DNA of 64,000 bases, from contig NC_070616.1 of NCBI RefSeq assembly GCF_027172205.1, positions 16,358,001 to 16,422,000 on the forward strand, in the 5' to 3' direction. Shown piece by piece: positions 1 to 10,700 of this stretch. The position numbers were made by a program, and so were the translations under genes. How positions within the stretch are numbered: the stretch's first letter is position 1; each line of letters opens with the position of its first letter. Source of the DNA: Podarcis raffonei. Lineage: Eukaryota; Chordata; Lepidosauria; Squamata; Lacertidae. Below the pieces are notes generated by a model. It worked only from the letters and a program-made list of their open reading frames with translations. It made no database searches and was not told the DNA's origin.

Positions 1-722
1 CTTAACTGGAGTGCCTACGCTACTTAAATATGGGACTGTAAGTATTTTCAAATGTGATGAATGATGGCTTGGAATCCACATTGACATGGTCGGAGGACTC
101 TGTGCTGATTATTCGAGTATTGCAAACAATTTTTCTTGTTTCTTAAAACTGTCTCTTTAGAGCTGTGCTCTTATGCTTCCTGAAAAACTGTGCAAATGTC
201 TACAACGCTATGCAGTTTTTGTTTTTTAAAAAAGATTCAGCTCATGTTTACGTACTCAGTATGAAGACCCACTGTGTTCACAGCACCAGATTCAGACTGA
301 CTCCCAAGTAAACATGAGTACAGACCATTAAGTTAGTCTCTTGTTACAGCTGAATTACCTCTCAGCACTTGTAGCTGGAGCCAATTTGACTTGGAAAATA
401 AGATCCCTGCATGACTTAGCTTTGGACTCTGCTACACACTTGTTAACCAATGATTAAATGTTTCACAACATTTCCCTTTAGGTGCCAAGCTGCTCATTTA
501 GAAAGATATAAAGCAACCTTATAGTCAGTGTGGAATTCAAGCTGTGTAGCTTATTCAAAAGCCTGGCAGTGTGCCAAAGGGATACTTACTTACAGGAGGA
601 CTTTAATCTCCTGCAGCTTTTCTTAACCATTTACAGTACAATGTTTGTTTCAGCCTCAGAAGTTGGTGGAGCAGGAATGCTTTAAACCAGACCTCGTGAG
701 GATGCTGTTCACAGAAGACTAA
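1..722 (+). CDS. TXNDC17: TXNDC17 (thioredoxin domain-containing 17), last two exons
   Basis: These are the 3' two exons of the cytosolic thioredoxin-like protein TXNDC17 (TRP14), a disulfide reductase working downstream of thioredoxin reductase. The upstream exon enters from outside the window and ends at 37. It reads LTGVPTLLKYGT in the frame starting at base 2 and matches the conserved cis-proline region (VPTLLKYGT in human). A GTAAGT donor follows. The last exon is 654-722, after a TTTCAG acceptor, and reads PQKLVEQECFKPDLVRMLF then TED and a TAA stop at 720-722. The phases match (0/0). The catalytic WCPDC exon lies outside the window. The gene is convergent with MED31, as in human. Both exons are too short for ORF finding, so the call rests on direct reading. 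Confidence 0.95.
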
Positions 723-1572
723 GTTGTTTCCGCTCTAATGAAAAGCGTTTGCTACTACCAGCTGAGGACCTGACCAGAATTCCTTGAGAGGAGACCAATC
801 ACGTTTTAAAATACAGACAAATGAAGTTTGCAGCCTGCAAGCCAATTAAGTTAAATAAATTTTTCTTTGATTTAGTGAGTACCATCCTATAATAGTGTAT
901 CATCAAACTGAAGCCGATATGTGATGTGTTAACAATGTGAAGTACACAGAGTTTTTATAAACAAGACGACAGGTCCCTGCCCTCAAGGATCTTACAATCA
1001 AAGTCAGACAACAGGGGAGTAGGCTAGGAAAAATGGAGACAGCAGCTACAATGAAACTTCAAGTGGGAAACAAAAAATTAAGTCAAAAGGTCTCAGGCAA
1101 AGGTGGTTTTTGAAAGGGACGTGATTGAAATACACAAAATTGCTCCTCCTTGATTTCACAAGTAGCCAGTGTCCTCAAATCAACAAGGTGGACCAACGGC
1201 AAAGTCTGTTGCTTAGCTATTGCTATGGAATATCACTGCCTTTAGAAGCATCACATGCCACTTTTGGCTGAAAACCTGCAGAAAGTTATAGCCCATCACA
1301 TCCCCACTGAGCTTAAGTATGAAACGCAAGAGAGGATTTTGTATCACGCAGCTGGAAGTGGTTCTCACTGACCAGTTACATCTTGCACAGTTACATCTTG
1401 CACTACAGCAATGAATTTAGCCAGTTAATGCAGATGGGGTTGCTTATGCTTTTTTAAAACAGATCACTTATAGATCTGAGAGCTCTTGGCAAAAGGAAGA
1501 TGCAGCTCACAGGCTTTTATTTATCCATGGACTAATACAAACCCAGCACACACTGATGAGCTTTTAAGTCTC
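723..1572. other. Intergenic stretch between the TXNDC17 and MED31 3' ends
   Basis: After the TXNDC17 3' UTR I see no gene. At about 968-1000 there is a fragment of a widespread amniote repeat (CAAGGATCTTACAATCAAAG). The rest is AT-rich unique-looking DNA. Confidence 0.5.
854..859 (+). terminator. TXNDC17: Poly(A) signal of TXNDC17
   Basis: AATAAA lies 132 bp after the TXNDC17 stop and is followed by a T-rich stretch. It gives a 3' UTR of roughly 150 bases. This is inferred from position and the hexamer only. Confidence 0.6.
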
Positions 1573-1578
1573 TTTATT
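1573..1578 (-). terminator. MED31: Poly(A) signal of MED31
   Basis: TTTATT on + is AATAAA on the MED31 strand, about 400 bases past the stop codon. It would give a 3' UTR of about 420 bases. A second copy at about 1517-1522 is an alternative. Confidence 0.55.
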
Positions 1579-1632
1579 TGCTGTTCTCAATAATGTGCTA
1601 AAAACTAACCACCGCAGGGATTATATATATAT

Positions 1633-1664
1633 ATGCGTGCACGCACACACACACACACACACAC
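1633..1664. repeat. (CA)n microsatellite
   Basis: A short run of TATA and then an uninterrupted CA dinucleotide array lie in the putative MED31 3' UTR. Confidence 0.9.
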
Positions 1665-1972
1665 AGAAAGAGACAGACATACCAACCCAAATCACCCACC
1701 TTTCCACTGATAGTCTTTTGGAAAATGCAGTGACAACTTTAAATCTGGAGGGGGTGAGAACTTCTTGCTACTTCATCCAACGCATAAAGAAGCTGTTTAT
1801 GCAGCCTCTGGTAAAGCAAAGCCAGAGGATCCATAAGAGGTGTTGAGATCCCCCAGGGTGACTATTTTGTACTGTGGCTGCTTGGTCAAGGCAGCCCCGT
1901 GCTTGGATGATTCCAGAGTAGTGCCGCCACTGCAACTGTCCCTCCTGCACTCACTGGGGATGCCAAATAGGC

Positions 1973-4900
1973 TCACTTCACAGAGGTGCTGTTCTGCTGC
2001 TGTTGCTGCTGCTGCTGCTCTGCCAGGGCCTGCTGGAGGCGCATGCGCTTGCGAGAGTAATGCTGCCAGTGCAGGATCTGCTGCTCATCGATGAACTTGG
2101 CGCACTGGGCATTCACCAGCTCTTTGCGGAAATGCTCATACTGCAGCAGCTCCAGCATGTGCAGGCACTGGGGGTACCTTTGTGACAAAATAAGGGCCAT
2201 ACACATTAGCAGAGGCTTTTAAAACACGTCCGGACTGCCAGGCAAATACAGTATGATCAAGTCTTATGTGCATTTAATATGCACAATTGCAATCATACAC
2301 AGCTGATGTCCGGTTGGTTGAAATCTTACAAGACAAATGCATAGTCTGCGCATAGATAGGTTCTTGTTTGGGAAGCAAGGATAAAGAACTTAAAAACACA
2401 CTGAAAGTGCCCCCACCACCCTCCCAAACAGCTATACTTTCCATTTACATTTTTCAGCTACCCAAAGTTTGTCGGAATGTCCAAATATGCAAAGCCTGGT
2501 CTGGCACTTGCCTTCCCAACTAGAAACTGCTATTTGGAAGACTGTCTAAACTGAACCCATTTAAGAGATTATGAGTGTAGACTTTTCACATGTTTATCTA
2601 TGTTATATTCAGATACCATTTTAGACCAAGTTATATTAAGGGACATGTAATGTAATTGGATTTTTAAGCCAATTTTATTTTTTAAGTATCTTTTTTATCT
2701 GCCCCATGATAAAAGTAATGTAAATACAAGAGTCCTTTTCCTCACATGTTATGCAAACTGATCTGCCTTGGAAACTCTCTCAGGGCATTGGTATAAATTC
2801 CAGCTCAGCACACTGAGCAATTTTTTTCAACTTTGTTATGCATTAAAGGGGGTGGTGCACACATTTGTACTTTGATCAAGTGATGGGTAGACAGAAAACC
2901 CTTGAGTCTTGTGTGCCACTTGTAACAATCAAAAACCAGATCTATGAACTCAGGAAAAAATGACATAGTACAGGCTCCAGAAAGGCTGTGGCAGTTTGGG
3001 ACAATGACTTGTCAGGCCCCTTGACACACAATCCCTAGCCTTCAAAACCACTGCAGAGTTCAGAGGGCTACTCGTGGGGGTTTTTCAGATAGCCAAATAA
3101 GCTCTAAGCTGGTTTAACACAGCAAGATACACAATCGTAACTCTTACTTTAGGTATTTGGCATACTCTGGTTCTTTCCAGTAGAGCAGGTATTTAAGGTA
3201 GTTAACAAATGCTTTGTCCTTGAAGAATCCTCTCTGGGCAAGAACTAGAAGAAACACACAAATCAGTTTACTTAAAAGTGGATTTTCCCTGTTTATCCTC
3301 ACAGCAATCTGCGGTTAGTCACCATTATTCCCATTCTACAGATGTGGGGAAAGAGGATGTACAACCAGAATAAAGGTTAACTATATAGGCTATGCATTTG
3401 GAGGAGTGTTTTGTGTAAACACTCCTCCAAATGCATAGCCTATATTTTAGCCATAAAGTCACACAAAGACTGAAGCTGTTACAGAAAACTGAGAACACCG
3501 TTTGCTGGATCTGGTCATGGATGCATCTAGTGCTTTCTAATTTCAACCATCTTACCCATAACTGTTTTAACTTGGGTTTTCCTGTATGTTTTATATTCTC
3601 TAATCTGTTTAGTGGGTCTTGCTCAAATCATGCGAATAAATAAAACAAAAATCTTGTTGGCATCTGTCTGTCTTGAGAGACAAATGTAGTGAATCTTTGA
3701 GGGTAAGTCAAATTGCTGCATTAGCAGTACCGAAGTGACCTTCCATGGTGTGCAAGCCTAGGCAGGGTGTATGGCAGCTCCATGCTGCCCAGACGACAAG
3801 ACCCCACTCTCAGCCTCACTGATGTGGTCCAAAGGAAAGCAGAACAATATGTTTGGCACCAGCTTGGCTGCAGGAGTTGCTGGAAATTTATTTATTTATT
3901 TAATAAGCTTTATATACTGCTTTATTGTAAAAAAATAATAATACCTCAAAGCAGTTTTTTAAAAAAAAGTATCAAGGGAAAAAAGGTTAAATCGAGAAAA
4001 TTTCACTTGAAAACATCCAAAAGTCAAAATACTGAAACTGATTAAACTTACAGGAAACACCCCCCCCAAAATTTATTTGTGTTTAATGTGTATGTGACTG
4101 CTCACATGCGCATCATGCTGAACCCACAAATGCAGAGTGGGCATTATGTGGCACCTGCAATAGTGTCAATTCTGCCAATTGAAGGGGTCAACTGAGCACA
4201 TGTGAAGTAAGGCAATCTTGTAGGTAAACCAGTCCCAAGTTGTTAAGGAGTCAAGTTAGCCACTTCCCTTCTCATTAATTTTAAAATATTCTGCGTTAGT
4301 GAACATTTGTTTAATGGGACAGGGACAAGGAACCTGCGGTTGTGAGGGGAGGTGCTCCACATGTTCCTGGACTACAACTCCCATAATCCCTGTCCATTAA
4401 CATGTCAGCAAGGGCTGGTGGGAGGCAGAATCTAACGACTTCTGAAGGGCCCCACATATATCCTTTAGCACTAACCAAGGATTTGTTTTGAGTACAGTGG
4501 TACCTCTGGATGTGAACAGGATCCGATCCAGAGCCCCGTTCGCATCCTGAGTAGAACGTAACACGCGACTGCGGGTCGCGTTTCGCTGTGCATGATATCA
4601 TTTTGAGCATCTGCGCATACGTTACTTCAGGGTCGCCACGGAGCGTAACCTGAAAACACTCAACCTGAAGCATATTTAACCCAAGGTATGACTGTACTTA
4701 CAGTTTAGGTAATTGGGGTTTGCCAGGCACTGCACGAACTCCAACTCCAGCTGGAAGCGAAGGCGATTGCCAGTATCATCTGATGCAGCAAAGAGGAGAA
4801 GAAGAAAGGCGAGTGGAATTAGACAAGAAATGAAAATGCACCACCTGATGTCGCTCAGTGTGGGACAGAGCTGGAAAAAGGTTTAGGACCCCCAAGTGCT

Positions 4901-5571
4901 ATCCCTGCCCAGAAATTTGAAAAAGCCAAATGCTTAGAACATCAGAAGAGCCTGCTGGATCAGGTCAATGGCCCATCTACTCCAACATCCCGTTCTCACA
5001 ATGTCCAACCAGAAGCCTGTGAGAAATCCAAAAGCAGGACCTGAGCACAAGAGCACTTGCCCCTCCTGCAGATTCTAGCATCTGGTGGCAAGGGAGGTGT
5101 CTCCCAGAAGCCCCCAAGCAGAGCTCTCCCTAGCCCCTGCCACTCAGAGATAGGCTCCAATTGCACATAGAGGCTCCACTCCCAGGATGGTCTCTGGGAA
5201 CCAGGCCAAAGTGTGTGTGTCGGGGGGGGGTGTTGTATCGAGGCTTTTGTGACCAGCTGGTAAGTCCAAAAGGCCAGGGAGGGAGGGAGGGAGGGAGGCC
5301 CTCCCCTCACGCAGCAATAACTAGCATTCAGAGGAGCTTCCAGACTTCCCCTCATGCCCAACAGTCTTTGAACGGCCGTGGCCGTCTCCCTGCCGTGGGC
5401 TACCCCACGCACATCGCAGCAGCAAGTTCCGCAAGTGAACAGCGCGACTTTTTTGCATGGCTTGGGTTTAAATGCACTGACTAGCCAACGGAGGCCTTTC
5501 CAGCCGAGGGGAGACCCCGGCCGGCCCAGGTTCCCTCCTCGCCCCCCGCTCAAACACTCACCACTCTCCAT
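1973..5571 (-). CDS. MED31: MED31, Mediator complex subunit 31 (SOH1)
   Basis: MED31 is a small subunit of the Mediator middle module, which links transcription factors to RNA polymerase II in the nucleus. Four coding exons (minus strand): 5571-5562, 4779-4702, 3244-3148 and 2177-1973. All borders are GT/AG and the phases join into 390 nt (129 aa). The start ATG at 5571 opens MESDDTGNRLRFQLELEFVQ, equivalent to human METDDAGNRLRFQLELEFVQ. I see no upstream in-frame ATG matching the longer human N terminus. The core runs CLANPNYLNFLAQRGFFKDK, then the conserved KYLKYPQCLHMLELLQYEHF block. The C terminus has eight glutamines (residues 116-123), where human has four. The exon 2 donor is abutted by a MITE (see findings). 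The nearly invariant sequence makes the call secure. Confidence 0.98.
3383..3445. repeat. Perfect 29-bp inverted repeat with 5-nt loop
   Basis: Arms 3383-3411 and 3417-3445 are exact reverse complements around a TGTGT loop, inside MED31 intron 2. No mismatch is seen, so the structure is recent, maintained, or an assembly or library artefact. Confidence 0.95.
3885..4050 (-). mobile_element. L2-like LINE 3' fragment
   Basis: A TTTATTTATT run is followed by CTTTATATACTGC and a CTCAAAGCAGTTTT block. This is the 3' end of a LINE seen three times here (also 5850 and 33705), in MED31 intron 2. Confidence 0.55.
4495..4694. mobile_element. Tigger-like (Tc1/mariner superfamily) MITE, 200 bp
   Basis: The ends CAGTGGTACCTC and GGTATGACTG are imperfect inverted repeats flanked by TA on both sides (4493-4494 and 4695-4696), the target of Tc1/mariner elements. 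The body has the AACCTGAAG/GTAACC motifs shared with the copies at 8197 and 45975. The element abuts the MED31 exon 2 donor. There is no transposase, so it is non-autonomous. Confidence 0.8.
4935..5100 (-). mobile_element. CR1-clade LINE 3' fragment (tail type B)
   Basis: Sequence such as GCCTGCTGGATCAGGTCAAT and CCCGTTCTCACAATG is the reverse complement of a LINE 3' end ending in TTCTTATG repeats. It lies in MED31 intron 1. Confidence 0.7.
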
Positions 5572-5760
5572 AACGACGACAGCGGCTTCCAAAGGCTTCT
5601 CCGGCAGAAGAGAAATATGGCGGCGATAGCGGCGGCGGCAGCGCCTGCGCCTGCGCAGCGTAGCTCGGCCGCGGTGCGTTTTGGGAAACTCTGGGGCGGC
5701 GGAGGCGGCTTGTCGCTGTTGCCGGGGCAACGGGTATGCTCTGGGCCTGGCGAAGGTCCC
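5330..5760. promoter_or_regulatory. MED31: CpG-rich promoter of MED31 with YY1- and NRF1-like motifs
   Basis: The region around the MED31 start is GC- and CpG-rich. A YY1-type motif AATATGGCGGC (5614-5624) lies about 45 bp upstream of the MED31 ATG. A GCGCCTGCGCCTGCGC run (5641-5656) resembles NRF1 sites. It may also drive the rhodanese gene on the other strand, but no 5' exon is proven. Confidence 0.65.
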
Positions 5761-5849
5761 AAAAGGGAGGGTCGAATTAGAGGCGGGGCAGGCTGTGGCT
5801 ATGGCTGTTGCTTGTTCCGTGGAATATTTATGTATTTGTTTATTTCATA

Positions 5850-6200
5850 AAATTAATGTGCTACTTTTATTTATTTATTTAAAAAAGCAACTCAAAGCAG
5901 TTTACAAAAAAAAGTAAGATTCTTAGTAAAAAACAATTACAACATAAAAAAATATTAAAAACCAGCAATAAACCGAAAGCACGTCAGCATTCTCGGTATC
6001 TGGACAGGCTTGCCTAAAGGAAAAATGTTTTTAGTAGGCGGAAAGAGTACAGTGAAGGCAGCTGCCTGATTTCAATAGGCAGGGAGTTCCAAAGTGTACA
6101 GGTGCTGCAACACTAACAGAATGATTTCTTACAAATGCAGAGCAGGGCGTTAAGCAGCACCTGTAACGGTGCCAGGAAAATGCCTCCCCTGCTCCATGAA
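5850..6200 (-). mobile_element. L2-like LINE 3' fragment
   Basis: A TTTATTTATTTAA run is followed by ACTCAAAGCAGTTTACAAAA and, further on, GGCAGGGAGTTCCAAAGTG, the LINE C-terminal region in reverse. It lies just upstream of the MED31 promoter. Confidence 0.6.
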
Positions 6201-6664
6201 TTGTAAACAGTGGTGGCACCAGGAAAAAAAATATGGGCAAAGGGCACAGAAGGGGTAAAATATGTTTCTCATTGGCTGGTCTGTGTCCCACATGCTAAGG
6301 CCTCTGAAAGAAAAATAACAGTAGTCCAGCAGGAGTCCAGATTGTTAAAACAACAACAGCCTTTTCATGCCAGTGATCATTGTGGTACCTTGTGGCAGGG
6401 AGTTCCAGGAGCCTACTATGGTGAGGATGACAGGGTGGCCAGACGCCTTCCTGTAATGAGGACAGCCCTATCTTTGAAGGCCCAACCCAGTTCAAAAATA
6501 AAAAAGGGAGATCATACATCTGTGATTCAGTAGTCAGGCAGGCTTAACTCTCTGCTAAAGTCAGGGTTAGCTCCAGTGCCACAAGCCTGCTCCACAGAGC
6601 TGCCAGTAACTGAAATGCATCTATTTGCAAGGTTCTGTAGAGCTCTCAATCAGACATCCTAATT

Positions 6665-6750
6665 CCGGGTCATAAGAACAGCCTGCTGAATCAGACCAAT
6701 AGCCAATCTAGTCCAGCATTCAGTTCTCACAGGGGCCAAGCAGATGCCAC
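6665..6750 (-). mobile_element. CR1-clade LINE 3' fragment (tail type B)
   Basis: The sequence CATAAGAACAGCCTGCTGAA and then TCTAGTCCAGCATTC is the reverse complement of the type B LINE end. Confidence 0.7.
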
Positions 6751-6849
6751 AATGCAAACAAATCAGGATGAGTGCTCCATAAACAGGTGGTCCCCATTGC
6801 AATGCTGTCCACACTGCATCCCTGTAGGAAGAGTTTTATGTCAGGAGTT

Positions 6850-7012
6850 TTGGAAGCCCAGCTTCAAATTACCACTCAGTCATGAAGCTCCCTGGGTGAC
6901 ATTCGGTCACACACCCTCTCTCAACCTTGCCATCCTCACAAGGATAAAATGGGGGAGAGGACCATGTGGATTATCCTGAGCTGCTTGAAGGAAAGGTGGG
7001 TTAATGAACGGA
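6850..7012 (+). mobile_element. tRNA-derived SINE fragment
   Basis: The SINE body is visible (CATGAAGCTCCCTGGGTGAC, CTCACAAGGATAAAATGGGG, GAAAGGTGGGTTAATGAA). The tRNA head is lost or degraded. Confidence 0.6.
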
Positions 7013-7089
7013 TGATAGCAAAGTGGACATCCAATGAAGCTGGGCTTTGGAAGATTCAGGACAGGTAAAAGAAAGTAATTCTGCTGAGG

Positions 7090-7265
7090 AATGTTGGAGA
7101 GTATGTCGTGCAGCTCAAAGTTAAACTGTGGAACTCACTCCCACAGGAGGCAGTGATGGCCATCAACCTAGATGACTTCAAAATAGGATTAAACAAATTC
7201 ATGGATAAAGGCTATCAGTAGCTATGCTCTGCCTCCACACTTGGAAAAGTTCTTGTGCTCAGATC
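7090..7265 (+). mobile_element. CR1-clade LINE 3' fragment (tail type B)
   Basis: The LINE C-terminal reading KLWNSLPQEAVMA is recognisable, then GGCTATCAGTAGCTATGCTC. It is one of about twenty copies in this window. Confidence 0.7.
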
Positions 7266-7764
7266 TCACTTTCCTTTGCAGAGGTTTTATTTATTCTACC
7301 TCGTGATTTGGATCCTGCTTTCCCCGCCTTGTGGCTCCCGTCTCTGGTTTTGAAGTGTTCAAAGGGCACAGGGATTTTGATACCGGAAAGCAAAGTTAAA
7401 GTTTTATCATTGGTGCCTCCTCCCTTTGCATTTAATGTTTCACCTCACCTAAGTGTCAGACTGTGTCTGCCAAGGGGGAGGGGGAAGGTCTGAATTTGAG
7501 GGCACATCAGTAGGGAACAAGGTTCAGACACCCCAAACTATCATATTTTACTGGCATATTTGCTAAAAAATATCAGACTTGTTTGGGCCACCTTTTGAAT
7601 TCCGCTGCAAAATGCCCCCAATGTTGTGAAAAGCTTGTATTGCTCTATTTGCCAAGGCTGGTCCCATAAATTCCACGTGATCTCTTAACTATTCTGGAGC
7701 CACCCAGTCAAAAGTCTCCTACTGGCACCCGCTTTCCACGTTTCCTTCAGAGCTCCAGGTCCTG

Positions 7765-10700
7765 ATGATGGCAGACCAGCTATTAAAAGAAATTGAGGCT
7801 GCGGGCATCACGGACCTATCAGAAAAGAGGTCCCTGGTGATAAAATGGGTAAAAGGGCTGTTCCCAGGTGTGGAGGTGGTCACCACAGAAACCCTTCAGC
7901 AGTGGATGAAGGAAAAACTAGAGGAGCTGATCATTCTTGTAAGTAGCAACTTCTTGCTGGCAGGAATAGTTAAACTGTGGAACTCCCTTCTGCTGGAGAC
8001 CACCAATCTAAATGGCTTTAAAAAGATGATTAGGCAAATTCGTGGAGAAGAGGGCTATTGATGGCTACTAGCCAAGGTGCGTATGTTCTGCCTCCACAGT
8101 CGGAGGCAGAGTGGTCAGGAGCCGCCAGGAACAGGTGGTCAGCTAAAATGAATTGAAGGCTTCAAGGCCAACTGTATCCATAAAGGGACTGATGTACAGT
8201 GGTACCTCTGGTTACGTACTTAATTCGTTCCGGAGGTCCGTTCTTAACCTGAAACTGCTCTTAACCTGAAGCACTCCCGCTGCTAGGGCCTCCCGCTGCC
8301 GCCGCGCCACCGCCACACAATTTCTGTTCTCATCCTGAAGCAAAGTTCTTAACCCGAGGTAATATTTCTGGGTTATCGGAGTCTGTAACCTGAAGCGTAT
8401 GTAACCTGAAGCGTATGTAACCCGAGGTACCACTGTACTCTCAGAATCTCTGATGATTAAGAGAAGGTTAGAGAGATCAAAAGTTTGTATTTTTTCGCAA
8501 AGGGAGAATTTGGGAAATATGACCTGTCTGGCTTAAAGACTAGGAAAGATATGAAAGTGGTCAGCTTGGAAGCATCTAGATAACATTGCAGTGATGAGTA
8601 GGAGGTATGGTTCTGATAAGGATAAATCTTGACAAATATTGCCTTTTGATTTCCTGTCCTAGTGGACTGTTGTTGGGGGGGGCGTGTTGCTGTGGGTGCA
8701 ATTTATCTTGTATTCAGTAAAGCACTTTATGTTTTGGTTAAATGTGGGTTAGGTGATATCACTACCAGGTGGATTCACAGCTGACTGGGAAACACCCCCT
8801 CAACCAAAAAAAGTATATTTCTCATCAATGCTTCCTCATCCAAAGAGAGGGAGGTTTCTACAAAATCTGGGCCACAAATTTAGAAATGGATGCAGCCCAG
8901 TCCTGTGCCTGTTTAACCAGGAGGACCCTGACTGAGTCCCAAAGCAGGCCTGGGATTGCAGGAGCAGCAGCACCCAGCTTCTTCCCAAAGGAATGCTTTT
9001 CAAGACACAAGGGTGTTTGAAGTGGGATGGGGACAGCCTTGGGGATTCCTGTGGCACTGGGCATCCCCAATATGTTGATGCCAGGCCTCCCAGAGCACAT
9101 ACTCTCCAACATTTCTCTCATGAAAAGAGGGACGTCCTATTCCACAATGATAATTTTACTATTTATACCCCACACTTCTTACTGGGTTGCCCCAGCCACT
9201 CTGGGCAGCTTCCAATATATATAACAGCATAATAAAACATTAAACATTATACAGGATTGCCTTCAGACAGCTCCAGGGTTGGATAGCACCATACCCTCCA
9301 ACATTTCTCCAGTGAAAATAGGGATATCCTAAGGAAAAGTGGGACATTCCAGGATCAAATCTGGAATCAGGGACCTCCCTGGAAAATAGGGACACTTGGA
9401 GGGTCTGAGAGCATTCCCAGCAACCCTTTTCTTCTTTGACTCGCTTCAGATATACAAATGCTTCAGATCGCAGAGCCTCCGGACCCTATTAAAGGGTTTC
9501 ATTTTCATCCCAGTCACGTTTCCTATTGTGGGCCTTCATTCATGAGCCTGGGAGATATTGCCAGGCTCTCCTCCTCCTCTGTGGGTCTGCTTGAATGAGG
9601 CTTGGTTGCAAGGCCCTCTGCTCCACAAAGGGGTCAGGACACCCACAGCTGCTTCTCACTGCATTTCAAGGTGAGAAAGTGCCACAGAAAGGGCCTCTAT
9701 TGATAGCCAAAATCTGAGTTGCCTACTGACCCAGATTCTCCCCCCTACATCAGGAGGCTAAAACAACCTCTGTGGTGTAACCCACAGAGTCAAACAAGCA
9801 GGATTTCACTGGACATTCCTTGGGTATGTTATTTTTAAAAACTGCCATTTATACAACAGCCTCAACGTGTTCTTTTTAGAAACGGTTTTGCTATTTTTGC
9901 ACGAGGAGATATCATGTAACTGTTTTAAGCGGCATCCTATAATCTTCCCCATTCCAAGAAAGCGTTTACGAAATGAGTTTTAGAAAGGCTTCTCCTGCTG
10001 ACTTATTCTTAGCTTTTGTTAACATGGCAGGAGAGGGTGTCTCTTTACACAAAGTGGTTTTAGCAGTTGAGAAACTATCATCTTCACAAAGCAAAGAATG
10101 CCATCCCTCCCGAGTAAACACAGCCTCTTCCTCTGGCTAAAATGAGGTGGGGGCAGCCCACCAGACAAACCCACAAGCTCACTTTCCCACGTGGGACTTC
10201 AGGGGACAGCGCCCGGCAGGATGCTTTGGCCCTCCGCTGGGCCAAAATAAACGGCAGCGTTTTCTATTGCAGGCCACCCAAGCCAGGCCAATTTTTGTTT
10301 TCTTAAAGGATAAAATATGCAGGACAAAGATGGACCCAAAAGTTGCATCTGTTCTCTAAAACTAGCTTAGCTGAACATGCAAGAGAATAATAGAATCATA
10401 TAATTGTAGATTTGGAAGGATCATCTAGCCCAACCCTTTGCAATGCAGGAATAAGCAGTTGTCCCACACAGGGATCAAACCTGCAACTATGGCAATATCA
10501 GCACCACACTGAGCTGTTCAGTATCTGACCGTTATTAAATTGAATGAGGCAGCTAACTTAGGGTGTCGTCTTGAAAGGGCAGCTACACTATTACTTTTTA
10601 ATTTATAATTATTGTGTTTTTACTCCCAGGTCAAGGTGATTGTGGAACTTTCTGGTCAAAATGATGTAGCCAACTTTGGGTACAATGCTTCTTGACAGGT

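Noticed and set aside
2003-2185. Leu-rich frame on + across MED31 exon 4
   Set aside because: It is the antisense shadow of the conserved MED31 coding exon and its CAG run.
4996-5730. A 244-residue open frame through MED31 exon 1
   Set aside because: It reads out of exon 1 into intron 1, through a LINE fragment. Only the MES start region is MED31 coding.
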